The notes under the pieces are model-generated. The model was given only the letters and a program-made list of their open reading frames with translations, was not told the DNA's origin and ran no database searches. A stretch of 64,000 nt of DNA, from positions 5,038 through 69,037 of the forward strand of contig JBBDSP010000030.1 in the NCBI GenBank assembly GCA_040904925.1. Direction: 5' to 3'. Below are positions 51,171 to 61,209 of the stretch, in pieces (the first letter of the stretch is position 1; each line of letters begins with the position of its first letter). The translations under genes were made by a program, and so were the position numbers. Source of the DNA: Gracilimonas sp040904925 (GTDB lineage: Bacteria; Bacteroidota; Rhodothermia; Balneolales; Balneolaceae).

Positions 51171-52604
51171 CTAACCGATCGTGCTTACTTTGATCATATT
51201 TGTTCGGCCACGTTTAGCGATCGGCATTCCGGTAGCCACAATAATCCGATCTCCGGTTCTAACCATGCCATTGTCCTGAAGATAATCTTCCATCATCTTA
51301 ACACTTTGGTCTGTATCAAAAAGCTCATCCAGTCGAACGGAGTAGACTCCCCAGATCAGATTCAGCTGGCGGCGAACTTTTTGGTTTTCAGTAAAAGCCA
51401 CTATTGGAACCTTTGGCCGAAACTTTGCAATTCTTCGTGCCGTGTTCCCTGAATGAGTTATAGTACTAATCGCTTTTGCCTCTACATTTTCAGCTATTGT
51501 GACACAAGAATAAGCAAGTGATTCTATCACCTGCTTTTCCTTCCATTCCGGCTTACGATAACCAAGGCTATTATAAAGTTGTGGACGATTATCTTCAATG
51601 GAACGGCAAATACGATCCATTACATTAACCGCTTCCATGGGATAGGCTCCGGCAGCTGTTTCACCTGATAACATGACCGCATCCGTTCCGTCAAGCACGG
51701 CATTGGCTACATCAGAACTTTCAGCTCGGGTAGGTCGTGGATTGTAAATCATAGAATCAAGCATTTGTGTTGCAGTGATTACCGGTTTACCGGCCACACG
51801 GCATTTTTCAATGATCATTTTTTGAACTACGGGAACCTGTTCGGTCGGAATTTCAATTCCCAAATCTCCCCTTGCAACCATGATTCCGTCAGCTTCCTCA
51901 ATAATCTCATCGATCACATCAAGAGCCTCAGGTTTCTCGATCTTAGCAATAACTCCTGCCTGACTTCCTGCAGCTCTAATTCTTGAAATAATATCACGTA
52001 CATCTTTTGCAGTCCGAACAAAAGAAAGAGCGATGTAATCCACATCTTGCTTGATACCAAAAGCGAGATCCTCAATATCTTTTTCAGTCATTGATGGAAT
52101 TGAAATCCGAACATTTGGCAGATTCACTCCCTTTCTCGATTTTAGCTCTCCACCCGTTACTACTTTTGCCTGTAATGAATCAGGATATTTTTCTGTGACT
52201 TTAAATTCCAACAACCCATCATCCAGCAGAATAGAATTTCCCGGTTCGGCTTCATGTATAAGGCTCTTATAATCAATGGGAATAACCTCACTGGTTCCTT
52301 CAACTTCTTCCGCTGTAATCTTAACTACAGATCCTGTTTCAAGATTCTGTCCACCATCTTTCATCTGCCCCACTCGGATCTTAGGTCCTTGAAGATCCAT
52401 CAACACCGGAATACTGTATTTATATTTTTTTGCAGCCTTCCGAATATTTTTAATCACCTGAGCGTGATCAGCATGGGTTCCGTGAGAGAAATTTACTCTC
52501 GCAACGTTCATCCCGTGCAATAGCAGATCTTCTATTTTCTCTTGAGTGTTACAACTTGGACCGATGGTACAAACTATTTTAGTCCGCCGTCTTGCAGAAA
52601 TCAT
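51171..52604 (-). CDS. pyk: Pyruvate kinase
   Basis: 477 residues. KIVCTIGPSCNTQEKI, VARVNFSHGTHADH, MDLQGPKIRVGQ, NLPNVRIS, ALSFVRTAKDV, the catalytic motif region IAKIEKPEALDVIDEI, MVARGDLGIEIP, KPVITATQMLDSM and VMLSGETAAGAYP are all present. The C-terminal domain (about 350-475) contains GDRIIVATGMP. It transfers phosphate from PEP to ADP. No allosteric residue is deduced. The start codon is ATG at 52604 (MISARRRTKIVCT). A divergent gap of 144 bp separates it from the GWxTD genes. Confidence 0.97.
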   Translation of the reverse strand: MISARRRTKIVCTIGPSCNTQEKIEDLLLHGMNVARVNFSHGTHADHAQVIKNIRKAAKKYKYSIPVLMDLQGPKIRVGQMKDGGQNLETGSVVKITAEEVEGTSEVIPIDYKSLIHEAEPGNSILLDDGLLEFKVTEKYPDSLQAKVVTGGELKSRKGVNLPNVRISIPSMTEKDIEDLAFGIKQDVDYIALSFVRTAKDVRDIISRIRAAGSQAGVIAKIEKPEALDVIDEIIEEADGIMVARGDLGIEIPTEQVPVVQKMIIEKCRVAGKPVITATQMLDSMIYNPRPTRAESSDVANAVLDGTDAVMLSGETAAGAYPMEAVNVMDRICRSIEDNRPQLYNSLGYRKPEWKEKQVIESLAYSCVTIAENVEAKAISTITHSGNTARRIAKFRPKVPIVAFTENQKVRRQLNLIWGVYSVRLDELFDTDQSVKMMEDYLQDNGMVRTGDRIIVATGMPIAKRGRTNMIKVSTIG

Positions 52605-52748
52605 AAAGAGTGACTATTTAAGTGAGTAAGTTTAAATGTTATACTAAAGATAGGCTAAATGTGGTTATTATTGTGAAATGTTTTTTAAAAAACTTTGTTT
52701 AGCACATAACAGGCTGTATAACAAATACAAGAAGGTTCAATTAACATT

Positions 52749-54176
52749 ATGCGCATAAACTCGCTACAACTATTTATTTTAGCCCTGTCAATTTTGGGCA
52801 TCATGCTTATTGGGTGCTCAAATAGCTATCACGACGAAATAGATCGCGGTGAAGGCTACGACTACCGCCCGGGCTACCCTGAGCTTCGTCTTGCAGCAGC
52901 CGGCTTTATAGACGAAACCGGAGACTCTTACATTATTGTTTCCGGAGAGATAGTGCAGGGGAGCCTTGTTTACTCTGGAAAAGATGACATTCTCACAGCA
53001 AGTGCAAATATTGAAGTCCAGATCATGCACGATGAGACTCAAGAAATAACCGTTCGGGAAAATTATGACCTGAGTATCGAAAGTGAAAACAAAAATATTG
53101 TATCCAATCAGGATGTTGAAAAAATTGAGTATGAATATGGGGCTTCCCCGGGCTCTTACACCGTCCAGATTATCATAACAGATGAAACGTCAGGTCGTGA
53201 AACCATACGAACAACCAAAACCTCTATTCCTGATGCAAGGGATGATCAATCACATATTACTGAAATACGGATTTTAGGAAAGGACAATTCTAAATCTTCA
53301 ACCGAATTCAGTCAAAGCACAACGTACGATATTCCATCCCGATTCGATTCCTTAAAGTTTGTTTTCCAGGTTACCAATAATGACCCTGAAGAACCCATAG
53401 AAATTGAATCACGTTTATTAAAATTCAGGGCAGATGATGAACCTGCCAGAAGGATGAACAACGTGAATCGCTCTCCTTCAAGTCTTCCTTACAAAGGAAT
53501 AGATTATGATGAATATGAGGTAATACAATCATCTACGAGGTCGTTAGACCAGCCAGGTAGTGTGATCATTGAACTGGCTTTTGAAGATCTGGAGCGTGGA
53601 AATTATAGGTTAGAAGTCACTTCAAATAAGGGGGAAGAAAATGAGATCTATAAAGGAAGAGCATTTGGTGTTAAAAGCCCTAACTATCCTTCTCTTAAAA
53701 CATCGAAAGAACTGGCTGCACCCCTTTATTATCTCATGAGTGACAAAAAATACGACAGATTGATGGCTATCAATGATTCAGATTCTTTAAAACGAGCTAT
53801 TGACCGCTTTTGGCTTTCAAACATAGGAAATTCAATTAAAGCCAAGGAAATCGTTTCCATGTATTATCAAAGGGTTGAAGAAGCTAACAAGCAGTTTTCA
53901 AATTTTAAGGAGGGCTGGAAAACGGACCCCGGTATGATGTATATTTTATTTGGCCCGCCTTGGTATGTGGATAGATTTTCAAATGAAATGACATGGTCAT
54001 ACAGCTATAACAGAGATGATCCGGAAAAGACTTTTGTTTTTACCCGTCCCAAACTAAAGACTAAATATTATCCATTTGATAATTATATCCTTGAGCGAAC
54101 AACTTATTATTATACGGTCCAATATTCTCAAATTGAAAGATGGAAGAATGGGAGTATACTAAACCAAAATTTATAG
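52749..54176 (+). CDS. GWxTD domain-containing lipoprotein (copy 1)
   Basis: 475 residues. The signal peptide ends in LIGC at the lipobox. The first 300 residues are beta-rich with several strands that probably form Ig-like folds; the final domain (about 310-460) has NKQFSNFKEGWKTDPGMMYI, the GWxTD signature, and PPWYVDRFSNEMTWSY. The domain is named from this motif and its function is unknown. It precedes a paralogue by 44 bp in the same orientation. About half of the residues appear shared, with the C-terminal GWxTD domain the most similar. It is probably an outer-membrane lipoprotein. Confidence 0.88.
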   Translation: MRINSLQLFILALSILGIMLIGCSNSYHDEIDRGEGYDYRPGYPELRLAAAGFIDETGDSYIIVSGEIVQGSLVYSGKDDILTASANIEVQIMHDETQEITVRENYDLSIESENKNIVSNQDVEKIEYEYGASPGSYTVQIIITDETSGRETIRTTKTSIPDARDDQSHITEIRILGKDNSKSSTEFSQSTTYDIPSRFDSLKFVFQVTNNDPEEPIEIESRLLKFRADDEPARRMNNVNRSPSSLPYKGIDYDEYEVIQSSTRSLDQPGSVIIELAFEDLERGNYRLEVTSNKGEENEIYKGRAFGVKSPNYPSLKTSKELAAPLYYLMSDKKYDRLMAINDSDSLKRAIDRFWLSNIGNSIKAKEIVSMYYQRVEEANKQFSNFKEGWKTDPGMMYILFGPPWYVDRFSNEMTWSYSYNRDDPEKTFVFTRPKLKTKYYPFDNYILERTTYYYTVQYSQIERWKNGSILNQNL

Positions 54177-54220
54177 AAAGTTGTACAAGTCAAAAAATTC
54201 TTTGATATCAGAATAAAGCT

Positions 54221-55645
54221 ATGGTACCTAAATATAAAAAAGCTTCAAGTACACTATTCTTTCTCTGTATAGGCCTTATATTTAGTAGCTGTTCTAACAA
54301 TTATTACGACAATATTAACTTAGGAAAAGGATATGAATATCAACCTGGATTTCCAGAGTTAAGATTTGCCGCTTCAGGACTTATCGATGACTTTGGAGAT
54401 CCTTACATACTTATTTCGGGAGATATTGTTAAGGGCAGTCTTATCTATTCTGCTTCTGGTGAGAAATTTCAAGCTAATGCATCGTTAAGCATACGAGTAA
54501 GTAACCATCAAACTAATGATGTTTTAGTTAATGAATCATATGAAATAACAATCACAGATGATTCTGGAAATATTGTTAACAGTCAAGATATAGAGCATTT
54601 TGAGTATAATTATAAAGTACCGGCGGGAAATTATATTGTTGAAGCAACTATTACAGATAAAAATTCTGAAAAATGGACCTATAGATCAACTCAAACAGTC
54701 ATTCCAAATTCTGAGACTAATGAGTCTCACATTACAGAAATTCAGATTCTGGCAAAAAAATCTAAGGAAGCCCAGTCAGATTTTAAACAAGCTACTACTT
54801 ACGATATTCCATTAGAATACGATTCTCTGAAATTTGTTTTTCAAGTCACCAACAATTTTGCTGAACCTATAAACATTACTTCAACACTAATAAAATTCAG
54901 AGCTGATACTGCACCACCCCGGTTTATGAATGAGCTTAATTATACACCTTCATCAATTGGCTACATTGGTATCGATTTTGATAAAAGAGAGCTTATTGAA
55001 AGTTCAACAAGAAACTTGAATCAAAAAGGAAGTGTCATAGTTGAGTTACCTTTTGAAAATTTAGAAACAGGTAATTATCTGATTGAGATACATTTATCTA
55101 AAAATGGAGAAAATGAAATATTTAAGGGAAGAGGATTTAGCATAAAACCAGATAACTACCCTTCTTTGAAGACACCTAAAGAGCTTGCAGAGCCATTGTA
55201 TTTCCTTATGGAAAAGAATGCTTATGAACAATTACTCAAAATTAATGATCCTGATTCATTAAAGAATTCCATTGATAAATTTTGGCTTACTTATATAAAT
55301 AATGCAGTAATAGCTAAGCAGGTCGTTTCTTCCTATTACCAACGTGTAGAAGAGGCCAACAAACAATTTTCTAATTTCAAGGAAGGCTGGAAAACTGACA
55401 GAGGCATGATATACATATTATTTGGTCCTCCTTGGCATACCAACATATATAACAATAAACTTTATTGGTCATACAGCCATAACAGAACTGACCCTGACTT
55501 AAATTTTGTTTTTGAAAGGCCTCAATTGAACTCTAAATATTTCCCATTTGATCATTTTATTCTGACTCGATCAAGCTCGTATTTTAGCACTCAATATAAT
55601 CAGATCGAGCGATGGAAGAATGGAAGTATTTTATACAGAGATTAA
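54221..55645 (+). CDS. GWxTD domain-containing lipoprotein (copy 2)
   Basis: 474 residues, a paralogue of the upstream gene, co-linear along the whole length. The lipobox is LIFSSC. NNYYDNINLGKGYEYQPGFP aligns with the equivalent region of copy 1, and NKQFSNFKEGWKTDRGMIYI with its C-terminal GWxTD motif. Third positions and surrounding DNA are visibly more AT-rich than copy 1. The 44 bp spacer suggests a single transcript. Functional divergence is not deducible. Confidence 0.88.
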   Translation: MVPKYKKASSTLFFLCIGLIFSSCSNNYYDNINLGKGYEYQPGFPELRFAASGLIDDFGDPYILISGDIVKGSLIYSASGEKFQANASLSIRVSNHQTNDVLVNESYEITITDDSGNIVNSQDIEHFEYNYKVPAGNYIVEATITDKNSEKWTYRSTQTVIPNSETNESHITEIQILAKKSKEAQSDFKQATTYDIPLEYDSLKFVFQVTNNFAEPINITSTLIKFRADTAPPRFMNELNYTPSSIGYIGIDFDKRELIESSTRNLNQKGSVIVELPFENLETGNYLIEIHLSKNGENEIFKGRGFSIKPDNYPSLKTPKELAEPLYFLMEKNAYEQLLKINDPDSLKNSIDKFWLTYINNAVIAKQVVSSYYQRVEEANKQFSNFKEGWKTDRGMIYILFGPPWHTNIYNNKLYWSYSHNRTDPDLNFVFERPQLNSKYFPFDHFILTRSSSYFSTQYNQIERWKNGSILYRD

Positions 55646-55666
55646 AGGAAACAGAATACAGCAGCT

Positions 55667-56146
55667 CTATTTTAAACTTCCTTTGCTGATTCTTAGAGGA
55701 TAGTTATCAGATGTTTTGACAGATATTTGAGTAGAATCACTCTTCATAATACTAAGTTGACCACTAATCGTAATTAGATGTGGATCAATTATTACATATT
55801 TTGGATCATCTTCTGATAAGATTTCTTCATTGATATATCTAATAAATAATGATAACTGAATAGCGATATTCCTGCTGTTTACTTTAACTTCTTTTATCTT
55901 AGTACCAATCGAATCTTGAACAATATTAGCAGGTAATGGGAATACATTCTCTTCTAAGTTCGTAGGCTTAGTTTTATAATGTTCAAAACGCCAGTTATCA
56001 ATTTCCAACCAATCTCCCTTTTCAAAGTTTTGCTGAAGGTTGAAAAAATCCATTACTATTAACAGGTTCTCATTTTGTTCATTTGAACACCCCATTAAAA
56101 CTAATGGCAGAATGAATATTAATAAATAAATTCTTGTTTTAATCAC
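55667..56146 (-). CDS. Small lipoprotein of unknown function
   Basis: 159 residues. The signal MIKTRIYLLIFILPLVLMGC is a clear lipobox. The rest is mostly beta-strand-like (IAIQLSLFIRYI, LITISGQLSIM) with a TKIKEVKVNSRN segment and no recognised family. It lies convergent with the second GWxTD gene (21 bp gap) and downstream of the SusCD operon, past a terminator. It may be part of the envelope block. Confidence 0.65.
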   Translation of the reverse strand: MIKTRIYLLIFILPLVLMGCSNEQNENLLIVMDFFNLQQNFEKGDWLEIDNWRFEHYKTKPTNLEENVFPLPANIVQDSIGTKIKEVKVNSRNIAIQLSLFIRYINEEILSEDDPKYVIIDPHLITISGQLSIMKSDSTQISVKTSDNYPLRISKGSLK

Positions 56147-56165
56147 AATTATATTTGTTTTAAGT

Positions 56166-56205
56166 CATAAAAAAAAAAAGAGCCCAAATATAATTTGGGC
56201 TCTTT
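56166..56205. terminator. Bidirectional intrinsic terminator after susD
   Basis: AGAGCCCAAAT and ATTTGGGCTCT pair as a perfect 11 bp stem with a 3 nt loop. On the minus strand it is followed by a long T-run (11 Ts). It ends the SusC-SusD transcript and separates it from the small lipoprotein. Confidence 0.88.
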
Positions 56206-56241
56206 TAAGTTTAAGGAATTGTTTACTAAATATTCAATTAA

Positions 56242-58053
56242 TTATTGAACTTTAGCGTTCTTATTTCCTGTAGAATTTGAAAGATTCATTCTGTCACCTA
56301 CTTTTTCCAGAACTTCATTGAAATTCAATGGTCTGAAAGATGCCTTATTCTTGTTATTGGTGTTCCAGAATGCAGTAGATGGATTAGGAACTTTACTCAC
56401 CAAATCTTTCCAACTGTTATCACCACTGGCAGTACCAGGTTCGCCGGCAAATTGTACGCCGCCAAATGTGTAATACTCACCTGTAGTAACTTCAAGTTCA
56501 GAAGCAGGTACTGGATACTGAGTTGGAGTACCAATTTGAAGCATATCCCATCTTCTCATAAAGTGCCACTGGCTTCCAACTCCACCCATTAGAGAGATCT
56601 CTACAGCATATTCTCTTAGAAGAGCATACTGAAACTCAGCATCACTGGCTGTTGCAGAAATTGTATTTCCTCCGGACAAACCATCACCCGGATTATTAAT
56701 ACCAGCTGCTGTTAATACCAAGTCCGGTGAAATATCAGTTTCTCCGCTTCCAAAAGGACTGTTATTGAGTACATTGGCCGCATTTATTTTATCATCAAGA
56801 CGCAAGTACGCTTCTGCTTTTAAATAAGAAGTTTCTGCATTTAGATAAAAAACTAATGGCTGACCGGTTTGCCCCCAGTTATTTCCTCCCCATTCTCTCA
56901 GAAAAACATATTGAGTGAAAAGAGCTTTATTTCTATCTGCAGATTGTGCAAATCTTGAAGGTGTATAAGCCAGATATGCAGCACGAGGATCACTTGAATT
57001 AAAGTCATCTTCAACTAAAAACTCATCAGATCCTGTTGGATAAGCTGTTGGATAATTGGGATCCAAAGCATGATTGATCATAATATCCGGAGGTAAATAA
57101 CCATTTGCTGTTTCACTAACCTCAGGATCTGGATCTAAAATTGATCCACCTAAAATGTAGGTATTCCAATCTAAAAGATCATGGTAGAAGACATAACTAC
57201 CAACGGTGGTAGCAACAAAACCACCTCTGCCACGCAGGTTTGAAACTGCGTTGTCTCCTCCCGGAGCTCTGTCAGCATAGGTTAGTACTTGTTGCCAATC
57301 AATTGCCTCAGCTTCAGCATTGGTTCTTGCTTTTGCTGCAAGTCCTCTGGCCAAGAAGCCATTAACAATAGTATTCATTTCGTCTGCAGTCCAGTCTTCA
57401 GGTGAAGGAAGCAGATCGAATACATATCCATCTATGGCGCTAATTTTAGTAAGGTAATCTTCAAGATCTGCGATACCTGAATCAATCAGCTCAGTATAAG
57501 GGGCAAACTCTACAACAGAAAGATCTGATTCTTCTGTTACATCATAACCCTGATCATAGATCATACCTTTATATAGTTTAGCAAGACCTCTAATCAAGAG
57601 GGCATTTGCTTCCATATCTGCTGTCAAGTCTACGCCATCAACTTCAATGGTTCCACCATCACTCAGAATTCCAAGTACAGTGTTAGCTGATTGTATTCCT
57701 GAGTTAAATTCGCCCCACATGTCGTCAATAACTCCCATGTCCGGGAATGTAGGTCTGTTTGGCATCATTCTTCTAGGCTCATCAGTCCATACCCACCATG
57801 AATTTACCATGTTGGTAGTAGTCATCATATCTGCATAGGCATTAATTGAAACACCTGCAGTATAGCCATAGTTAATGATGAAAAACACATCATTAGCTCC
57901 ACCATTCAGTAAACTTACTAAGTCACTGTCGCTAGCAAGAGCTTGTTCTCTATTCGGTTGATTTACATTATCAACGGATAGATCCGCACAACTGCTAGCC
58001 ACCACCATAACGGTAACTAACAGTATTGTAATTTTATTTTTAAAGTTGTTCAT
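56242..58053 (-). CDS. SusD/RagB-family outer-membrane lipoprotein
   Basis: 603 residues from the ATG at 58053; the frame starts at a TTG two codons upstream. The lipobox is VVASSC, after a basic N-terminus. MNTIVNGFLARGLAAKA, then FLNAETSYLKAEAYLRL, and later REYAVEISLMGGVGSQWHFM (the SusD-domain helical pattern) identify the family. It probably caps the TonB-dependent barrel encoded 18 bp upstream. The ligand is unknown. It has no companion glycosidase, and the DPP-IV peptidase is far away, so a sugar target should not be assumed. Confidence 0.9.
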   Translation of the reverse strand: MNNFKNKITILLVTVMVVASSCADLSVDNVNQPNREQALASDSDLVSLLNGGANDVFFIINYGYTAGVSINAYADMMTTTNMVNSWWVWTDEPRRMMPNRPTFPDMGVIDDMWGEFNSGIQSANTVLGILSDGGTIEVDGVDLTADMEANALLIRGLAKLYKGMIYDQGYDVTEESDLSVVEFAPYTELIDSGIADLEDYLTKISAIDGYVFDLLPSPEDWTADEMNTIVNGFLARGLAAKARTNAEAEAIDWQQVLTYADRAPGGDNAVSNLRGRGGFVATTVGSYVFYHDLLDWNTYILGGSILDPDPEVSETANGYLPPDIMINHALDPNYPTAYPTGSDEFLVEDDFNSSDPRAAYLAYTPSRFAQSADRNKALFTQYVFLREWGGNNWGQTGQPLVFYLNAETSYLKAEAYLRLDDKINAANVLNNSPFGSGETDISPDLVLTAAGINNPGDGLSGGNTISATASDAEFQYALLREYAVEISLMGGVGSQWHFMRRWDMLQIGTPTQYPVPASELEVTTGEYYTFGGVQFAGEPGTASGDNSWKDLVSKVPNPSTAFWNTNNKNKASFRPLNFNEVLEKVGDRMNLSNSTGNKNAKVQ

Positions 58054-58071
58054 AATCAATGTAATTATAGA

Positions 58072-61000
58072 TTAAAATCTTATTTGAACTGAACCAGTAA
58101 ATGTTCTGTAGTTAGGGTAGGAATACTCGTCAATTCTGAAGTTAGTCGCATTTGTTCTAAGTGCAACTTCCGGATCCCATCCGGTGTATTCAGTGAATGT
58201 TAACAAGTTTCTACCACTTACTGATAGCCTGATCTGATCCATATAGTTTCCTAAAGAACCAAGTTTATCACCATCTAAGGTATATGACAGTGCTACTTCT
58301 CTTAATTTAACGAAGCTTGCATCTTCCACGAAATAAGAGGAAGCACTTGCTGCATTATAGATAGCAGAGCCACCATCTGTGTAGGTTGGGTCAAAACCTT
58401 GCTCAGCGAAATCTTGCTGATCTTTGTGTCGGTTGTTGAAATACAATAACTGCTTGGTATAATTGTACACATCGCCTCCCTGAACCCAATCGAGAAGAAC
58501 ATATAATCCAAGACCTTTGTAATTAAATGTATTTGAGAAACCAACTGTGAAATCAGGGTTTGTATTTCCAATACTAGTAACTTCGGCCACTCCGAATTCA
58601 TCAACAAGATATGTGATCTGTTCGGTAGCTTGAGGATCGTCGTTTTCATCAGTTGGGGCATTACCATGTGTTCCTTTAGGGATAACGTATCCCTGAGAGT
58701 TGATCTCATAATCATCCCTGGTAAGCATTCCATCTCCTGTAACATCTGATCCCGGATTGACAACTTCGCCGTCAACAACAGTTAATTGATCAAGTGAAGT
58801 CAAAGCTTTGTTTCCATACATAGTACCGTATGGTACACCAGCTTCAAATCTAAACAGTGGAATAGCACCATCAGATTGTCTTGTAAATGGAGCAGCATCA
58901 CCAAGATTAGTAACTTCTTGAGTTACACGTGAGAAGGTCATACTTGAATTCCAGCTAAAGTCTCTGCTGTCATATAGTTGGCCTGAAAGCATGAACTCAA
59001 GAGATGAACTTTCAATTTCACCAACATTTTGCCATTGAGAACTAAAACCGGCAGCCGATGACAATGGTACTTGTAGATAATCATTCTTAACGTTGGTTAA
59101 AGCATAGTTTGCTTCAAAATTATAACGATCAAAGAATGTAATATTTGTACCAAGCTCAAGTTCCGCTACTACAGAAGGCTTGATCTCATTATTACCAAGA
59201 ACTCCAGGAGAAATACCTGTTGAGCTTACCGAGAAGGTCTCATACTGAGCCTCAAATGGAGGTCTTTGACCTGAAGTACCGTATGAAGCACGAACTTTCC
59301 ATTCATTGATATTTTCAAACTCAAAATCCTGAGTAATTCGGTAGGCTAACGAACCTCGATAATAAGTCTGCCATCTTTCTTCAGATCCAAATCCTGAGGA
59401 ACCGTCACGACGGATCAAACCAGACGCAATGATCTTATCCTGATAATCAAGATCTACGTTTAAGAAAAAGTTCTCTACCTTAACTTCTTCGAACTCAGAC
59501 CCAATATCATAATTGTCAGGGTTAGCAGAACCGATGTTTCTCAATCCTGAAACAGGGAAATCATATCCCTCTAATTCAACCTCATCGTACTCACGGTCTT
59601 CATACAAGTACTTTACAATGGTACCAAGATTGAAGTCATCAAACTGTTGGTTGTATTGCACCCATAATTCTGATATTGATGTAGTCCGTTCTATTTTCGT
59701 TCTACTATCAAAACCATTATTTAACGTTTGACTTGGACTCGGTGTCTCGTACCCAACAGGATAATAAGTGTTGGCGCTTGTATAATACTTATCTAAAGAC
59801 TGACGTCCGTTAATGCTCAAATTATCATTAAATGCGTATTCAATACTGGCACCACCTAAAATACGATCTCTCTGGAACTGAGTTTCTCTGTTCGATGCCA
59901 CATAAAGTGGGTTTTGGAAGTTAGAACCCAAAGCACCATATCCTCTTGGTGCGTTGTTGTAGTTTCCGTCATCATCTTTTTCAGAGAGATTAAATACAGG
60001 TTCTGCTACCAATACTGAATAAAAGTAGTTGGCTCCCTGCCCCTGCTCTGAAACAGTTGGAGATTCCACATTTATGTATGATACATTAAATTTAGCAGTT
60101 AATTTTTCATTTGGCACATAGTCAGCATTAAACCTTACAGTATTTCTTTTGTAGTCTCCAAGTGGTTCTAAAACTTGACCCTGACTATAATTATCAAAAG
60201 AAATGCGATAATTATATTGTTGCCCGGAATTTGCAAGAGAAATTGAGTTGTTCATATATGGATTAGAAGTAAAAAGAGCATCCAAGTTATCGTAGTAAAC
60301 TGGAAAGTCATTATCGAACCTTCTATCATCATCATAACTACCTGCGTTAGCACTTGGCCAGCTGGCAATTGCTTCTCCATCAGCTGTCAAAACAACATCA
60401 TCAGTTGGATAAGGGTGTTTTGTCGCAATTGGGTATTCATTAGCAATTTGTGAAAAACCATATTCACTTCTTACAGTAACCTGAGGCTCATTTACCTGCT
60501 CAGCATTACGCTTAGTGATAATCTGGATTACTCCATTACCTGCAAGTGAACCGTAAATAGAAGCACCGGCAGCACCTTTAATTACTTCAATGCTTTCAAC
60601 ATCACTCATATTGATGTCTCTCAAACTTCCATCAGTAATAACACCATCAACTATTATTAATGGTTGTTGATTTCCGCTAATTGAGGTGGAACCTCTCAAT
60701 CGAATATCAGGAGCAGCTGATGGGTCTCCTGATGATTGCACAACAGTTACCCCAGACATTTTTCCTCTAAGAGCATTGGCGGGATCTACGGCAGGAACTT
60801 CACTTAAAGTTTCCTCACCTACCTTTCCAACTGAGAACCCAAGTTTTGTAGTTTGTGTACCCTGGCCTACACCAGTTACAACTACATCTTCAAGACCGAA
60901 ATAATCAGGCTCTAATTCAAAATCAACTGTTACTTCTCCGCTCCCAACCTGTACGGTTGTTTCAGATCTCTTAAATCCAAGAAAAGTAGCAACAATTGTA

Positions 61001-61209
61001 TATGTCCCTGAAGGAACATTTGTTATTTCATATTCACCATCTACATTGGTCGCAGCACCACGAGATAGTTCTTCAATTATTACGTTAGCTCCCGGAAGTG
61101 TTTCTCCGTTTGCCCCGTCTGTAACCACACCTGTCACAGTACCCTGTGCCAGAAGAGCCATAGGAGCAAATAATATAAACAGAGCCATCGATAGTAGCTT
61201 TCTATACAT
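58072..61209 (-). CDS. SusC/RagA-family TonB-dependent outer-membrane transporter
   Basis: 1045 residues. A signal peptide (about 1-22) is followed by a carboxypeptidase-D-like domain (VTGVVTDGANGETLPGANV, then DFELEPDYFGLEDVVVTG), a plug domain (NALRGKMSGVTVVQSSGD, IRLRGSTSISGNQQPLIIVD, IEVIKGAAGASIYG), then the barrel with many aromatic-rich strands, ending in FTGSVQIRF with the terminal Phe expected of BAM substrates. It works with the SusD protein 18 bp downstream. The cargo cannot be inferred from sequence. A weak AAAGAGGTAATG sequence precedes the start; spacing is too short for a usual Shine-Dalgarno. Confidence 0.92.
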   Translation of the reverse strand: MYRKLLSMALFILFAPMALLAQGTVTGVVTDGANGETLPGANVIIEELSRGAATNVDGEYEITNVPSGTYTIVATFLGFKRSETTVQVGSGEVTVDFELEPDYFGLEDVVVTGVGQGTQTTKLGFSVGKVGEETLSEVPAVDPANALRGKMSGVTVVQSSGDPSAAPDIRLRGSTSISGNQQPLIIVDGVITDGSLRDINMSDVESIEVIKGAAGASIYGSLAGNGVIQIITKRNAEQVNEPQVTVRSEYGFSQIANEYPIATKHPYPTDDVVLTADGEAIASWPSANAGSYDDDRRFDNDFPVYYDNLDALFTSNPYMNNSISLANSGQQYNYRISFDNYSQGQVLEPLGDYKRNTVRFNADYVPNEKLTAKFNVSYINVESPTVSEQGQGANYFYSVLVAEPVFNLSEKDDDGNYNNAPRGYGALGSNFQNPLYVASNRETQFQRDRILGGASIEYAFNDNLSINGRQSLDKYYTSANTYYPVGYETPSPSQTLNNGFDSRTKIERTTSISELWVQYNQQFDDFNLGTIVKYLYEDREYDEVELEGYDFPVSGLRNIGSANPDNYDIGSEFEEVKVENFFLNVDLDYQDKIIASGLIRRDGSSGFGSEERWQTYYRGSLAYRITQDFEFENINEWKVRASYGTSGQRPPFEAQYETFSVSSTGISPGVLGNNEIKPSVVAELELGTNITFFDRYNFEANYALTNVKNDYLQVPLSSAAGFSSQWQNVGEIESSSLEFMLSGQLYDSRDFSWNSSMTFSRVTQEVTNLGDAAPFTRQSDGAIPLFRFEAGVPYGTMYGNKALTSLDQLTVVDGEVVNPGSDVTGDGMLTRDDYEINSQGYVIPKGTHGNAPTDENDDPQATEQITYLVDEFGVAEVTSIGNTNPDFTVGFSNTFNYKGLGLYVLLDWVQGGDVYNYTKQLLYFNNRHKDQQDFAEQGFDPTYTDGGSAIYNAASASSYFVEDASFVKLREVALSYTLDGDKLGSLGNYMDQIRLSVSGRNLLTFTEYTGWDPEVALRTNATNFRIDEYSYPNYRTFTGSVQIRF

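Noticed and set aside
56242..61209. Polysaccharide utilisation locus
   Set aside because: No CAZyme, sulfatase or regulator flanks the SusCD pair.
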